A stretch of 29,177 nucleotides of DNA from Botryllus schlosseri (Eukaryota > Chordata > Ascidiacea > Stolidobranchia > Styelidae), in the NCBI GenBank assembly GCA_000444245.1, contig ATSW01008199.1:1-29177 (forward strand), in the 5' to 3' direction. A program made the translations under genes and the position numbers. Under the pieces are notes generated by a model. The model saw nothing but the letters and a program-made list of their open reading frames with translations, searched no databases and was not told the origin of the DNA. Positions 1-11,643 of the stretch are shown here, in pieces. The stretch's first letter is position 1. Each line of letters begins with the position of its first letter.

Positions 1-10
1 ATGTAGCCAA

Positions 11-40
11 GGCCTACTATATTCTACTATATAGTAGGCC
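11..40. repeat. perfect 12-bp inverted repeat (hairpin)
   Basis: ggcctactatat and atatagtaggcc are perfect complements around a 6-base spacer, tctact. No gene is nearby. Confidence 0.6.
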
Positions 41-800
41 CTGATGTAGCTATAATCGAATTCCAGTGTAAGTTGTAAAAATGAATTAAAAGTAAGGCAT
101 AGAAACATTTCACAAATTAGATTAGGCTTGGATTACCAGCAGTCTCCACTAATTTTGTCAATTAGACACCTACCGTAACATTATCTAATTGTCAAAGTCT
201 AGCTTCAAAAACCCAGCATTGCTTAGTCACGTGATTTTCCTTCTTGTTTACGTAACAGTAAAGCGGGTTGATGATATCGATAAAGTTATCCCTATCAAAT
301 CTGACCCGCTAACCTGAAAGTACGATCAACACAGGTCTCGACTGCGTCGTCGACGTAAAGCAACCGGTGGGTGCTATAATATTGTAGACTAAACCATTAT
401 TCTGAGTTCTTTTGATACTACGCCGGCGAAATCGATACAAGCTTATAAACCAGGGATATCCCTGTTATAAATACGGACATTATACCAAGCACTCACACTA
501 TAAGAATTGCGGTTAGAGCCATTTTCCTTAAAATCTCGAATCATAAATTTGAGATGGACCTCGCCATTGATACTGTCTGCATTCTAAAATCTAAAAAAAT
601 CGGCCGGAATGAAATTATTTGCAGAACTTCATGAACGTGAGTTTAATGCGGGCCTTACCGGCATTGCGATCCGTGATGATTTGACCCAGACTATTTTTTT
701 ATTCGTGTATATTGTAGTATAAATTCCGACTTGCTCCCATTGTATTTTCGCCTTACTCACATCAGGGGTAATTGTCAGCAAATAGTTGAAATACGGTGGG
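41..800. other. intergenic, no gene seen
   Basis: No recognisable coding sequence. The only structure is a 14-bp palindrome, cagggatatccctg (451-464), flanked on both sides by ttataaa-type motifs. Confidence 0.5.
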
Positions 801-809
801 TGATATGCA

Positions 810-1325
810 ATGTTCTTACCGATCCTTTACTATACCAATATTAGGGTTTATTTCAATATGAATATACCATTGAAAAGATTTGGAACACAGAAGCCCGCAA
901 GAATGAAAAGAGACAGTTCGAGTACACCAGATAAGTCACATTACGGCAGACGGTTTAAATTAGCACGTACGACCCACGCTTGTCATATACCGCGTACAAT
1001 ATTCCAAATTATTGTCATATTTAAAACAAAGAGGAAGTCAAGACGATATATAACACATAATCAAACCCATATCCATACGAAAACGCGGTCGCGATTACAA
1101 TACTTTAAGTGGGGAATTACGGCCCTACATCGTCGTAATGTGTCATTATACGCGAGCGCGCGTAGAATAATCATAATATCTAAACGGCAAAACAATTATC
1201 CCGAATATAGGATCGATTTCGCCCTTACGCGTGGCCAATTCCATTATTTAGACGGCGGAAAAGAACGTCCACGCCACACTCTATGGAAGTATGTCGGAAT
1301 TCATTACGCGCTTTTAACTAATTAA
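810..1325 (+). CDS. unassigned 171-codon open frame, very basic
   Basis: The frame opens with an R1 fragment and then encodes an Arg/Lys/Ile/Thr-rich sequence with no motif I recognise. There is no Kozak-like context (gcaATGt) and no signal peptide. It is long for AT-rich DNA, but its amino-acid make-up looks like translated non-coding sequence. Most likely a chance frame. Confidence 0.12.
   Translation: MFLPILYYTNIRVYFNMNIPLKRFGTQKPARMKRDSSSTPDKSHYGRRFKLARTTHACHIPRTIFQIIVIFKTKRKSRRYITHNQTHIHTKTRSRLQYFKWGITALHRRNVSLYASARRIIIISKRQNNYPEYRIDFALTRGQFHYLDGGKERPRHTLWKYVGIHYALLTN
835..873 (+). repeat. R1 repeat fragment
   Basis: The core atattagggtttatttcaat and atgaatataccattga is present only. 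Confidence 0.5.
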
Positions 1326-1702
1326 ACTATCCCGATAATGGGAGCATCGGTGCTGTTCTTCATAAATTTTTCTAAGTATCGTAATTAGCCGAATGCCTTG
1401 GCGTCACTCTTGGGATAATCAAGCGTTATTATTCACAAAAAGGCATTGATCTGTTGTCGTAATGGAATACGGTAGGATGCCGCCATTAGTTTGTTGCGCG
1501 ATTTGCAAGGGCTTTAGAGGCCGCGCGCTCAAGTCCATTTGGAGTGGAGTTGCGCTAATCGGTGTCGCTAATCGTGGATGAGGACGGCGCCAATTTAAGC
1601 CACTGACTAACGCAATTTAGCGCGCGCGTAATCCCGTCCGGTTATGAAACAGTGCCGTTTAGACGGGGAATGCTAATTATGATTTTCGTAACCGCACGGA
1701 TT
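1326..1702. other. intergenic, CpG-containing, no gene seen
   Basis: Contains runs such as gcgcgcg, but no conserved frame or RNA motif was recognised. Confidence 0.5.
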
Positions 1703-1710
1703 CTTTAGAA

Positions 1711-2425
1711 CAATGGCTCCCGACCTTTTTGGATGTCGGGGCCGCATTTCAAACTTCAGAGTACGTACGGAGACGCATGAAAACACTCCCGACTCAGTAC
1801 TTACAACGAAAATTCAAAGGTAGCTATAGCCGACCTCTGGATCTCACCATCCAGCTAATTCAAAAGCATGCACATTGCACATAGACTTATATAGATTCTG
1901 TATCGGTTATTTTAGCATTGATAGACGCAGATTAGCGAATGCTATACATGGAAATAAACTGAAAAGGCATATCATTACTACAACATACTATTTTGTCGTT
2001 ATGCGATAGCTCTTCATACATTCCTGCACCTAATGTATCATGCACAATTTTGCATGGGATTATACGCTGAGTAATATTGACTTATTGCCATTTATACTTG
2101 ACTATGAGCCGTTATTTTGATGTTAGTAAAATTGTGTCGAGATCTACTCTTCCCAGAGACGATTTCTGAAGGATATATGACCAGCAGCAGCAGTACTCAA
2201 GATTTATGTATTTGTCTGCAAGAATTCTCGTTCCCAATTTTTAGAAGCGGCCTTGGACGGCTTTAGACATAACTCATTTTAGCATGCATATACAGAAATT
2301 GACTATAACTATTCATATAAACAAGCAACAACTGTCGTCTATTGTATTTTTGTTACATGTTTAGACTTTAGAGGTCCATCACTGCCGTAAGAAGGCTACC
2401 TTGGCGCCGCGGTTGGGAATCTCTG
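1711..2425. mobile_element. hAT-type non-autonomous element A with perfect 8-bp target duplication
   Basis: It begins CAATGGCTCCCGACC and ends GGTTGGGAATCTCTG (inverted CAGAGATTCCCAACC). It is flanked by the identical 8-mer ctttagaa at 1703-1710 and 2426-2433, the target size of hAT elements. There is no transposase frame. The interior is about 80-85% alike by eye to 11042-11643. Confidence 0.82.
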
Positions 2426-2523
2426 CTTTAGAATATCCGCACAAGTTCATATCCCACAAATATCTCTATTCTCGAATGACAAGCCAGGCATAGAGCCGAA
2501 ATCAGCATCTCTATCTAATAGTT

Positions 2524-2770
2524 ACTAGGGGTGGGCGAAATCGAGTACGTCAGTCTGAACGATGTGGAAGTTCAAAAATGTACGTGTACGTTTTATGCGA
2601 CCACAAAAATATAATGCCAATTCTACATCACATTAAAGATTATTTCGTATTTTTTCGACCATTTCGTATTTTTTCGACCATTCCGATTTCATTGCACTTT
2701 GTGACAATGCTGCACGTTTCATGTGTTGGTATGTGTGGCCCTTCCGCAGCGGAAAACGGTATCTAAACTA
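2524..2770. repeat. R4 repeat, diverged partner of 22160-22514
   Basis: It starts taggggtgggcgaaatcg, similar to a hAT end, and shares aattctacatcacattaaag and gtgacaatgctgcacgtttc with the 22160 element. It contains a perfect adjacent duplication of about 20 bp, catttcgtattttttcgac, at 2640-2680. No right end was found. Confidence 0.4.
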
Positions 2771-3353
2771 TAATTGTCGTTGATAAATTCGCACTCAACG
2801 ACAAGAAGCGTATTATTTATGTACCGCGAATTAATCAATTCCAGCCGCAATTAAACGCATCGAATTATTCACGAACGGGAACTTGCCAATCTCGAAACCG
2901 ACTTTGCCGCCGCCGCCCGTAGACAGCGCGGTCCAGACAGAGCAGCCACCTATGTTGACCTTATCCGTGTCGCAAATTACACGACGCTATGACGCCGCGC
3001 GTTTGCTAATCAGGTGGAAATTAAATGTTGATAGAATTGGAGAGAGAAAAGTTTGCAACCTGGCATGACTGCGCGAGGCTTGTTTACATCGCCAGCCGAT
3101 TAACTATATGCAATCTTAGTTTCCAAATAGTAGTGTCTCTATAAAAGCAAGTTTGTCCGCCCTGCTGGTCCGTAATGTACATAATGACATCACTAACAAA
3201 CTGTGCTTTAAAATCGCCAGCCGGTGACTCCTTTACAATAAAAATATAGAAACAAACGACAGTGTGTTGTGTTGAGATGATTCCAGTTGCCGAATCAGAC
3301 CAATTACAAATTCCATTAATCTTATTCAAATATAATTAGTAAAATGTTTCTAT
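2771..3353. other. intergenic, no gene seen
   Basis: Short open frames on both strands have no recognisable domain. Confidence 0.45.
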
Positions 3354-3575
3354 GCTCTAATTTTAATTGTAATCGAATTTATGGATTCACTTGAAATGCT
3401 ACAGGCGATTGGTATAGCGCGAAACCAGCCAATCTTACGAGAATGAAGTCTGTTTGATGTGAGATGAACTCGGTTTTTGTTGTAGTACTTTCTGAATCAC
3501 AATTCGATTCAATTTACAAGTTTTTTCGAATTCAGTAATTCTAATTCTAATCCAATCCAATTGTAATTGCAATTG
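3354..3575 (+). repeat. R3 dispersed repeat copy
   Basis: ctctaattttaattgtaatc, gaaatgctacaggcg and ttcgaattcagtaattctaa are shared with the copy at 21541-21706 in the same order. Confidence 0.5.
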
Positions 3576-3767
3576 CCCAAATCTGGAGTGTACTACGTGT
3601 GTGGCCCTCGCGTACGGGATGAGAATTGAAAAGTATTTCAGAACACAAATCACGGTCGCAAAAAGGATTGGACGCAAACGTACGACTTGCACGGGTATCC
3701 GTAATACCCGCCATACCAAAATGATTATATTTTTAAATCATCGTTTATTATATAGATAGACACTGTT

Positions 3768-3890
3768 GGAGGTACAGAACTTAACTATACAATTGAATAC
3801 TATATTCATATTGAAATATTGTCGGCTGACACTCGACAGCGGAAGCAACTATAGTAGAGAATTGTAAAGAACATTGCATATTCACAATCA
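3768..3890 (-). repeat. R1 repeat copy
   Basis: It reads ggaggtacagaacttaac, then acaattgaatactatattca, then gtcggctgacactcgacag. This is the reverse complement of the R1 consensus seen at 10922 and 18955. Confidence 0.6.
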
Positions 3891-5042
3891 CACTGAACAC
3901 ACTCAGAAAAACTCGAAATAAAATCACCGTTTTCCACAAATAGATATAGAAGCATGACTGTTATCAGACATTAGACTTTGTCCAAACCGGGAATAATATT
4001 CGATATCCTGTTTAAACTTTAGACAGCAATATGCAATGCTAATATAATATCGAATCCAAGTCCACTCCTAATCCGAATCAATGCAACCGCAAAGGTTAAT
4101 TCGAGACAAAGCCTCTAAGCACACACTCGTATTACTACTCATAACTCTACACTAACAGTTCCGATTTAGATTACAGTCATTAGACGCCATATTGCTACAG
4201 GGCTAATCTCTCTCAAACGCGTAAAACCGCTCGCATATTGTCGATGAAAATCCGCCCTAATCTGGCTCTCTTGCTCTGACGCGTTAAACGTCTCCAGATT
4301 ACTTCAACCCTTTAAATCTTGTGTGGTAACGCTGATGTACGATGGGTGTTAATTATGGTGTTTGGAAAGCTTAATATCGATACTGTGTTGACGGAAAATG
4401 TCACCCACGTTAAAGGCCTAGGCGTGCAAGTGTTGTCGAGGACATTGCGTAAGATGCAACCTTCGCTACACGTGAAATAACACGGTAAAAATGAGTCTAA
4501 TGCTTTTTTCAACGCTGGTCGTGCTGCAGTCGACTATGCTGATTGTCGATTATATGATATTGAAAGAGTTTCACCATGTCCGAAAATAATATGAACGCCT
4601 ACAATAAAACCGCAGAGGTGGTAGTGATACAGTAAATTCCTACTCACAAGCAGAATGAGCAAGTTGAAAGACGTGTCGATAGGGTTGTTCAGATTTCAAA
4701 AATGGTCAGAAAACTTCGGTCATTGTGTTTCCAATGATAGTTTAGTACATAAAACACTTTTTATGATCAATTTTGGTCATCCTCATCGTGATCTTCCTTC
4801 CCCTCAAAGCCCCCAAAGATCGAGGGGTTAATTCTCCTTACTACCGGCGATTCACCAGAGTGTTTCTAGTTCGTTGCTTTTGTGATGTTATCAGTTGAAA
4901 ACGGTTGCGTAAAGATAAAAAATTGAAAGGTAATACATCTGTGTTCAAAATTGTACTTAAATGCGATCTTTAAAATGCCAGATGTAGCCTATCTCCGTTT
5001 TCCTCTTCAAAACCTGTCTATCGTGTTCATGGGAATACACTG
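3891..5042. other. intergenic, no gene seen
   Basis: AT-rich DNA with short frames only. A small hairpin near 4800-4830 (cccctc ... gagggg) is the only structure noted. Confidence 0.45.
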
Positions 5043-5078
5043 CTCAATTCAATATTGAAGTTATGTACCCCCAATTAG
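5043..5078 (+). repeat. R1 outer-end fragment beside the 5087 hAT-like element
   Basis: caattcaatattgaagttat and gtacccccaa match the outer arm of R1 and stop at the target duplication of the 5087 element. Confidence 0.4.
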
Positions 5079-5086
5079 CTCCATAG

Positions 5087-5574
5087 CGGGGGTCTCAAAC
5101 TCAAATTTGCTCGTGGCCAATTGCTAGTTTTTGATGACGCTGCGGGCCGCAGCATCAAGAATGGGGGTATTCAATGTATTTCCAGGCATGCCTTATCATT
5201 TTTTATAGATTGGCATTCAACACACATCATGAAAATGTGATATAGCATCGTAATATTCACCCCTGGCACGAATTTTTCTTTTGATATGTGTGATTAAAAT
5301 TGTTGTTGTACTTGGCATAACTTGTCACAATAATGAGATACAGACGCAATGCAAGGGGACAAATGCATCGTGGCATCGTGAAAGCTGTCGCGTTACAATT
5401 TTGCTGCTAGCTGACATTTGACGTGCCACAATTATAGGCAGAATATTTCTGAATTTAACAACTTGGTTAATCTGATATCAGAGAATTTCAGCAGTGAAGC
5501 GCATTTGCGGGTTTCGGGCCTGCTGACGCGGGCCGCACAAAATGGTCTCGCGGGCCGCGTGTTTGAGACCCCGG
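5087..5574. mobile_element. hAT-like non-autonomous element with GGGGTCTCAAAC ends
   Basis: The left end is cgggggtctcaaactc and the right end gtttgagaccccgg. It is flanked by ctccatag (5079-5086) and ctctatag (5575-5582), 7 of 8 bases alike. Both ends have gcgggccgc-rich subterminal DNA, a look shared with known hAT MITEs. Confidence 0.65.
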
Positions 5575-5582
5575 CTCTATAG

Positions 5583-7124
5583 TCTGCAACGCCTTCCAGA
5601 ATTCAAAGACACCAGCGTGACGCAAACCACCAATCGCACCATATCTTACGTATGTGTGACTTATGACGAGGTACAAACCGAACACTGCACTAAAACACCG
5701 AAAACTCCGAATCGAAGATAGCTCATGTGTTACGTTTGTGTCAGGCGACTTCCAAAGACATCATGAAACCAGGCGCGTGACGGTGTTGACGCCCATAGAC
5801 GAATTACGCAGATATACTGTTACCTCATTTCCCCAATAGAGGGCGGAATGCATATTAACTCATCGCCGCCCGAATACGTGGAACCGAAAGTACATTAGCA
5901 TCCGCGATGATTATTATGTAAGAATGACTCTCCTTGATTACCCGTACCTACGCAATACGCATGAACAGAGGCGATTTTGCCATAACCAGCGTGGCGTATC
6001 TGTCGAATTACGCGTCCAGACAAGGGAATTACATCGCTTAATCGATGTCGATTTATATCACCAACAAATGAGACCAAGTTTCACCAATTATTGATACGTT
6101 GTCAATTAGCGACACTTTCGTGAAAAATCTCGACTCGAGCCACGCATATTACGATTTGTAGGTTAAAAAAAAACGCACGCACACATCAGATACACTTAAA
6201 ATTTTCAGGGACCGCATGTTTTTGCGTGAAAAGTTGGAACATCAAGAGATACACAAGCCTTGCACTAAGATGTACCTGCCTTAACCAATCCTGAAGCAAC
6301 AACACATTTTACAAATTAAAATAAAATTAGAATTAATTACTTCGCAAAAACTTATGTCAAAATTGTTTACAAAGATAACACTGCATTTCGTTTGTATCGT
6401 AGATTTCGCACTGTCGGCGAACTTATCATTTAACATTTTACAGCTTGTAGCCTACTTTATAGGCCTATCGTTGTAGACGGCCAATTGTGTGCTCATTGTG
6501 AATCATAAATATTCAAATGAAACAAATAGGTTGGCACGGCGTTATGCTCAACGTACCGCAATATCCTAACTGAAGCGAGACTGCGTGGTCATTGCGTGGT
6601 TCATATATCAAGAAGCGCGCGATGAAAAATTGTGATGTGGACAACATTGCCAGAATGAAGCAACACGGTTTGTCACCAGCAGTGCACGCACAACTTCAGT
6701 GTTGTCAGCCAACAACTGCTGCTGTTTAACGGTCTTTCTCCATTCTTGGCAAGCTACTTAGTGCGGACAGACACTTTCTACCCGAGAATATAGGAAAGTG
6801 TCTTTCGTTGTACTACAATTTTTTTTAATTATTTTGACCATAATGCATGATGTAACTACTGGAATTCTTTATAGGGTCAGATTTCGTTAAAATAAAGTTT
6901 TTCATGTAAAAATTAGTCAGTTTTTAAAGCGAAAAAGTTTTTTGAGGCCAAACTACTTCGCAAGGACAGACAGTTCCAACCAGAAATGAAGATAAATGGT
7001 AAAATTCTAACATTATGCGGGAAAACACCTAATTTGCATACGTCAGGTCAAATTTGGTGAAAATTAAGATTTTTAAGGTAAAAAAATGTCAAAATTTTGA
7101 TTTTTTTCGGTCAAAATCTTCCGT
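5583..7124. other. intergenic with AT-rich low complexity near the end
   Basis: No gene seen. A perfect 10-bp inverted repeat (agacactttc/gaaagtgtct, 6769-6803) is present, and 6890-7124 is A/T-rich with repeated ttaggtaaaaaa and gtcaaaatttt phrases. Confidence 0.45.
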
Positions 7125-7270
7125 TTTTTAGGTAAAAAATCGCCCTAGGAATTAGAGTCAATTCTCGTAAGCACGAGAATAGTAAATGTCTGTACATCAA
7201 GCTTGGCTCGTTTCGCACAGTACAGTTTTCCAGCAGCATGTTCAGTAAAACCATTAAATTAGAATTATAT
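7125..7270 (-). repeat. R3 dispersed repeat copy
   Basis: gtcaattctcgtaagcacga, gaatagtaaatgtctgtaca and tggctcgtttcgcacagtac match, in reverse orientation, the middle of the 21541 copy. Confidence 0.5.
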
Positions 7271-8185
7271 CACTGATATTTTGATCTAATCAGTCCAATT
7301 ATACAACTAAAATTATCTAGTCGTCCAGGTCTGGTCTGTAGCATATAGCGAACAAGAGACCCGCATTTAGTTCAGTCTACAATAGCCGATCAATACTTGA
7401 TGTCCAGCGCCCTAAATTCCTACAGGCAAACACTATGTTAAATTGCGTCGCTTGGAATTAGTCTTATGTTTTGCAAAGCATATTATACGGCGGGCTAATG
7501 TTCCCGAGCAATATCTAAATTAATCTTGCTGATTGCGTGCATAACAAATCGATCAGACGCAAGGGTATTAGGTCGTCGAGAGCGGTTGAGGGTTGGAAGC
7601 CTAAACGCGTTCCGGTAATGGTCTAAATAGCCTGCATTTGTATAGCACAGCACAGGTTTAAATCAATCTACTGCTGAATTTTAGTTTCGCTATGTTAAAC
7701 AGCTATCAGCGACAGGCAAATTTGCAGATTAACTACGGACAATGGCATCGTATATGCAGGATTGTTCGCCAAGCAACAGCGCGTCACCATAACTGATTAG
7801 GTGCATTAGGGAATGAGCCCCGATGCAATGCATGTCATACCGACATACGGCAAATAGTCGCGGCTATTTTAAGATGATATGCCGGGTTGAGAAAACATTT
7901 TGACCTCGACGATTTTAAAGATACTTAAATCATGCTGAAAGGTACATTAGCGCCTGGTGATTGGCGTATCACAACTTGGTTCCAGCACTCGAAATTGCTT
8001 TTAGAACCTATGAGCGGGGCGGCATGAGTTAGGTATTGGGGTACGAATTTTGATCGCTTGAAAACCTACCTCAACCATACCGTAAAATAGGTGTATTAAT
8101 CGAATTTCCATCATAGCGTAGTGAACAAATCAGACCAACAGCACTTTCTGGTACAAAGCAGCGATTTCCCACCCATTCCGCGAAT

Positions 8186-8275
8186 TCAGTAATTCTAACT
8201 CTAATCGAATTTGAAGAAAAAATTATGTAGGTGTAATTCTAATCCTAGACTAATTTGAAGAAAAAATCTTAAGCA
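8186..8275 (+). repeat. R3 fragment with an internal tandem duplication
   Basis: cagtaattctaactctaatc plus gaatttgaagaaaaaatta is followed about 48 bp later by gtaattctaatcctagac plus taatttgaagaaaaaat. Two copies lie side by side. Confidence 0.45.
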
Positions 8276-9592
8276 TGAACTCCAATTTTAATCTACATCG
8301 GAAAACCTGAAAATTTTCTAGTTATCCGAGCTTGGGCGGTACGCAATAACTAAACACACTATATTCCTGGGACTGGGACATATCTCCATGAGAATAGGTG
8401 CATTTTGGCCCGTTTTCATTCGTTGAAATGGTTGCAAATGTGAAATTTTTACCAGAAGTACCGATGGTCTGAAAGTCGCTGTTGAAACAGAGTAGAATAC
8501 GGCATTTTTTTTTTTAATTTTGAGATCCATACTTCAAATCTTGAGAAAATCGAGTTTTTGTAAAATTCTCCCCATGTGGCCGAAAGAGAACGAAAACATC
8601 ACAAAAACCCTCGTCTCTTAAATGAACATAAGTTACTCTGATTTTAGCTGGGTGGACTTCGGCGATTACGCAATTTTCGATTCGAGTTTAGCGGCCGGGG
8701 ATTTCACGAACTTGCCAGTTAACCATAATGGTGATTCGCCGAAGAATTTGAACACGCACGGTAATCCAATGCGACTGTTTAATAAAACGAAGGGAAGTGC
8801 AGCATAATCGACGGCACCTACGAGAATTATAGCACCTAATCACATTTCTCGACGCGACTTTTCGACAGCCTACAGACCTTTCTGTACAAACAAACATTCT
8901 TAGAACTCATTCAGATGATGAGCTCGCCTTGCGTTCTCCGATCGAGACATACTTGATTTTATATGATGAATCGCGTATACTCCCAAATGCAGGTATGACA
9001 TGCTGTCGACTAACCCGACAGCAGTCAGTTACGTTATTGCTTTGGTATTAAAGGAAAAGGGTGCTTGGAACCGGTTATCGAACCAATTCAAGATGTTCAA
9101 CCAATACGAAAAGCTACATAAACAGATTATGATTTTAAGAGTGGAGAAACATACATTGCATAGTACGCCTGTGTGCATTAAACGCAGTTTCAACGCATAG
9201 CAGATATCCGTGATTCTAATTTAAGTCGGAATGTTCGGTTCGATTCAGTTCGACCCGAATATACGGTCATTAAAATTCGGATGCTCTTAAAAAAATTCAG
9301 ATTTGACATGTTACGTGAAGGTGCCCAGATTCTCAAAATTATTGTATTGCATTGTTGTGTTGTTGGGAGTATGAAAAAACCTACTTAGGCACTGTAAAGA
9401 AGTAGAAGAATTCGTTACTGGCTTCCTCTGATATTGTATTACAATTGTATTTTATAAAGCACCCGAAAAGGCGTATGAAAATGCTATACATCAAGAAAAG
9501 ATGGAACAGTCCGCGACTTTTGAATATCTGAAATTCCTACATATCAAGCATTTTACGAGAAGGGCCGACGCGATTAAAATCCTAATCCATCT

Positions 9593-9677
9593 ATAGAGCA
9601 GCATCTGTACAAGATCGAAAACGCACACAACTCAATACCGTATACCCGGATATCCATTGTGGCCGATGCTGCTCTAT
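9593..9677. repeat. 13-bp perfect inverted repeat, 59-bp spacer
   Basis: atagagcagcatc (9593-9605) and gatgctgctctat (9665-9677) are perfect complements. Immediately downstream, ataataccgca occurs twice. It could be the remains of a small transposon. Confidence 0.4.
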
Positions 9678-10120
9678 GATAATACCGCACAATTTCCAAA
9701 AGGGTAAAAGATGTCGCATAATACCGCATATTGTGCGATTAACAAAACTTGTCTATATAGACGAGAGATAGACGTTTCCCGGTATCAGTTTCAAGGCACA
9801 AGTCTTCGGGATGACAGATATTAGGATTGAATCGGAGAGAGTGGCGTACTTGCGGGTTTAAATTATGACGGACTGCCATCGTAGACCTAACTGACGCGGT
9901 CTGATATCTTGTGTGATTTCGCTGGAGCGTGCAGCGCGTGATTGACAACCGCAGATGAAAATGGGTATACTCCCGATGGCTCGTTAGAAATGTAACATAC
10001 GCGTTTCGCTTTGCGGTGAAAGGGTGCAAATGGGATTCGTGATTTATGTGTCCATCAAGCATCGTTATTGGTTAACCTCGTGTTCGGCTATGCAGGTCTA
10101 ATTATTCATATGTACTAAGT

Positions 10121-10793
10121 CAGTGGTTCCCAACCGGGGAGGAATTCCCCCCTTGGGGGAATTTTGAAATTTTTAGGGGGGAATCTGGCTTAAATTTTTT
10201 AGGGGGAATATGGCTTTGACAATGTATCGGAAGATACACTGGGTTCACAAGGTTTTTAGATTTTTATGTTATAGAACTGTTAAGTAGAAATTAGTTCTTT
10301 ACAGTTATATGTTTCTTTGGCGGATTTCAAGCTAGGTGTATGTTTAAATGCCTTCCGTAGATATTTCACCCACTGATAAAGTGAGACTCACGAGACGATT
10401 TCGTTGGGCCCGGGACAGCCTCTCGACCAAATTGCTACTAGGCAGGAAAACGTCAAACCGAATTCAGCACAAGGCCGCTAGTGTAATTTTTTAACTTTTC
10501 AAGCCAACATATGAGCTAACGTGAAAAACATACCAAATTCATCGATTCAACTCAGGTCCATAGCAAGCAGACTTGATGATTTATTATTCGTCAGCGGCCA
10601 AAGTTTAGTGCGGTCCGCATTCGACATAGTTCGGACATACCTGAATATGTTTGGCCTTTAATTGCTCAGTCAACAAATGGTTGCGCGTTAAAAAGCACAT
10701 TTTTTAGTCACAGGCGACATTTTCATAGAGGGGGAATTTTAGCTCAAATATCGGCCAAGGGGGGAACGAGACGAAAAAGGTTGGGAACCACTG
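10121..10793. mobile_element. hAT-type non-autonomous element with CAGTGGTTCCCAACC ends
   Basis: Perfect 15-bp terminal inverted repeats, CAGTGGTTCCCAACC and GGTTGGGAACCACTG, are flanked by tactaagt and ttataagt (6 of 8 bases alike). The inner ends carry typical runs of G and C next to gaatt. The interior has one 48-codon open stretch near 10349-10495 that I do not recognise. Confidence 0.8.
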
Positions 10794-10921
10794 TTATAAG
10801 TACTGAAAGGAACAGGTTTACATTGTCATTTTCTGTACCATTTGTTTTGGGGCGAAGCATCAATTCTCTACAATCAAATTGCTGTGTTGTGCGAAATACA
10901 ATTGTTGATATAAATGATCCG

Positions 10922-11015
10922 TCCAATTCTCGACTACTTGCTGACGATTACGCCTGACGAGTGAGTGTCAGCCGAAAATATTCGGGTTTATTTCAATATG
11001 AATATACTATTCCAA
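10922..11015 (+). repeat. R1 repeat copy between two hAT elements
   Basis: caattctcgactacttgctg, gagtgtcagccgaaaatatt and cgggtttatttcaatatgaa form the clearest single-arm copy of R1. Confidence 0.6.
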
Positions 11016-11041
11016 CGTTGAAATGTAACGATTCACAAGAG

Positions 11042-11643
11042 CGACGGTTCCCAAACCTTTTGGATGTAATAGCCGCCGTTTTAACTTCAGAGTACGTATG
11101 GAGCCGCATGAAAACACTCCGAGTATGCTACTTATAACGAAAAGTTTAAGTCAGCCAGCCTACCTCTGGATCTCACCGTCCAATTAATTCGGAAGCATGC
11201 ACATTGCACACAGACTTCTATAGAGTCTATATCGGTTATTTTAGCATTGATAGACGCAGATTGGCGAGTGCTATTCATTGAAATAAATTGAAAATGCATA
11301 TCATTAATACAACATACTATTATATTATGTCGTTATGTGATAGCTCTTTATACATTCCAGCACTTTATGCACAAGTTTACGGGGGATTATACGCTGAGTA
11401 ATATTGGACTTACTGCAATTTATACTTGACTATGAGCCGTTATTTTGATGTTAGAAAATTGTGTCGAAATTTACTTTTCAGAGACGATATATAAAGGTCT
11501 ACGACCAGCAGAACTTAAGATATATCCGAGTCTGACGGGTATTCAATCGTGCGTTTGGCGCTAGTCTGCAAGAAATCTCCGGGTTTTCAGAAGCGGCCTT
11601 GGACGGCTTTTTAGACATAACTAATATCGGTCGGGGATCACTG
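11042..11643. mobile_element. hAT-type non-autonomous element B, diverged sister of the 1711 copy
   Basis: It begins cgacggttcccaaacctttt and ends ggtcggggatcactg. It shares long blocks with copy A, such as agcatgcacattgcaca, ggttattttagcattgatag and agaagcggccttggacgg. The flanking 8-mers cacaagag and atctagag match at five positions, a decayed duplication. Copy B lacks about 110 bp of the 3' part of copy A. Confidence 0.7.

Larger units (their letters stand above)
7271..10112. other. long intergenic stretch, no gene recognised
   Basis: Several frames of 60-107 codons lie on both strands (for example 8622-8807 plus, 9000-9200 plus and 9739-10062 minus). None shows a domain, codon bias or convincing splice sites. 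Confidence 0.45.

Noticed and set aside
9739-10062. 107-codon minus-strand frame
   Set aside because: His/Arg/Thr-rich translation without motifs; it fits a chance frame next to transposon-derived DNA.
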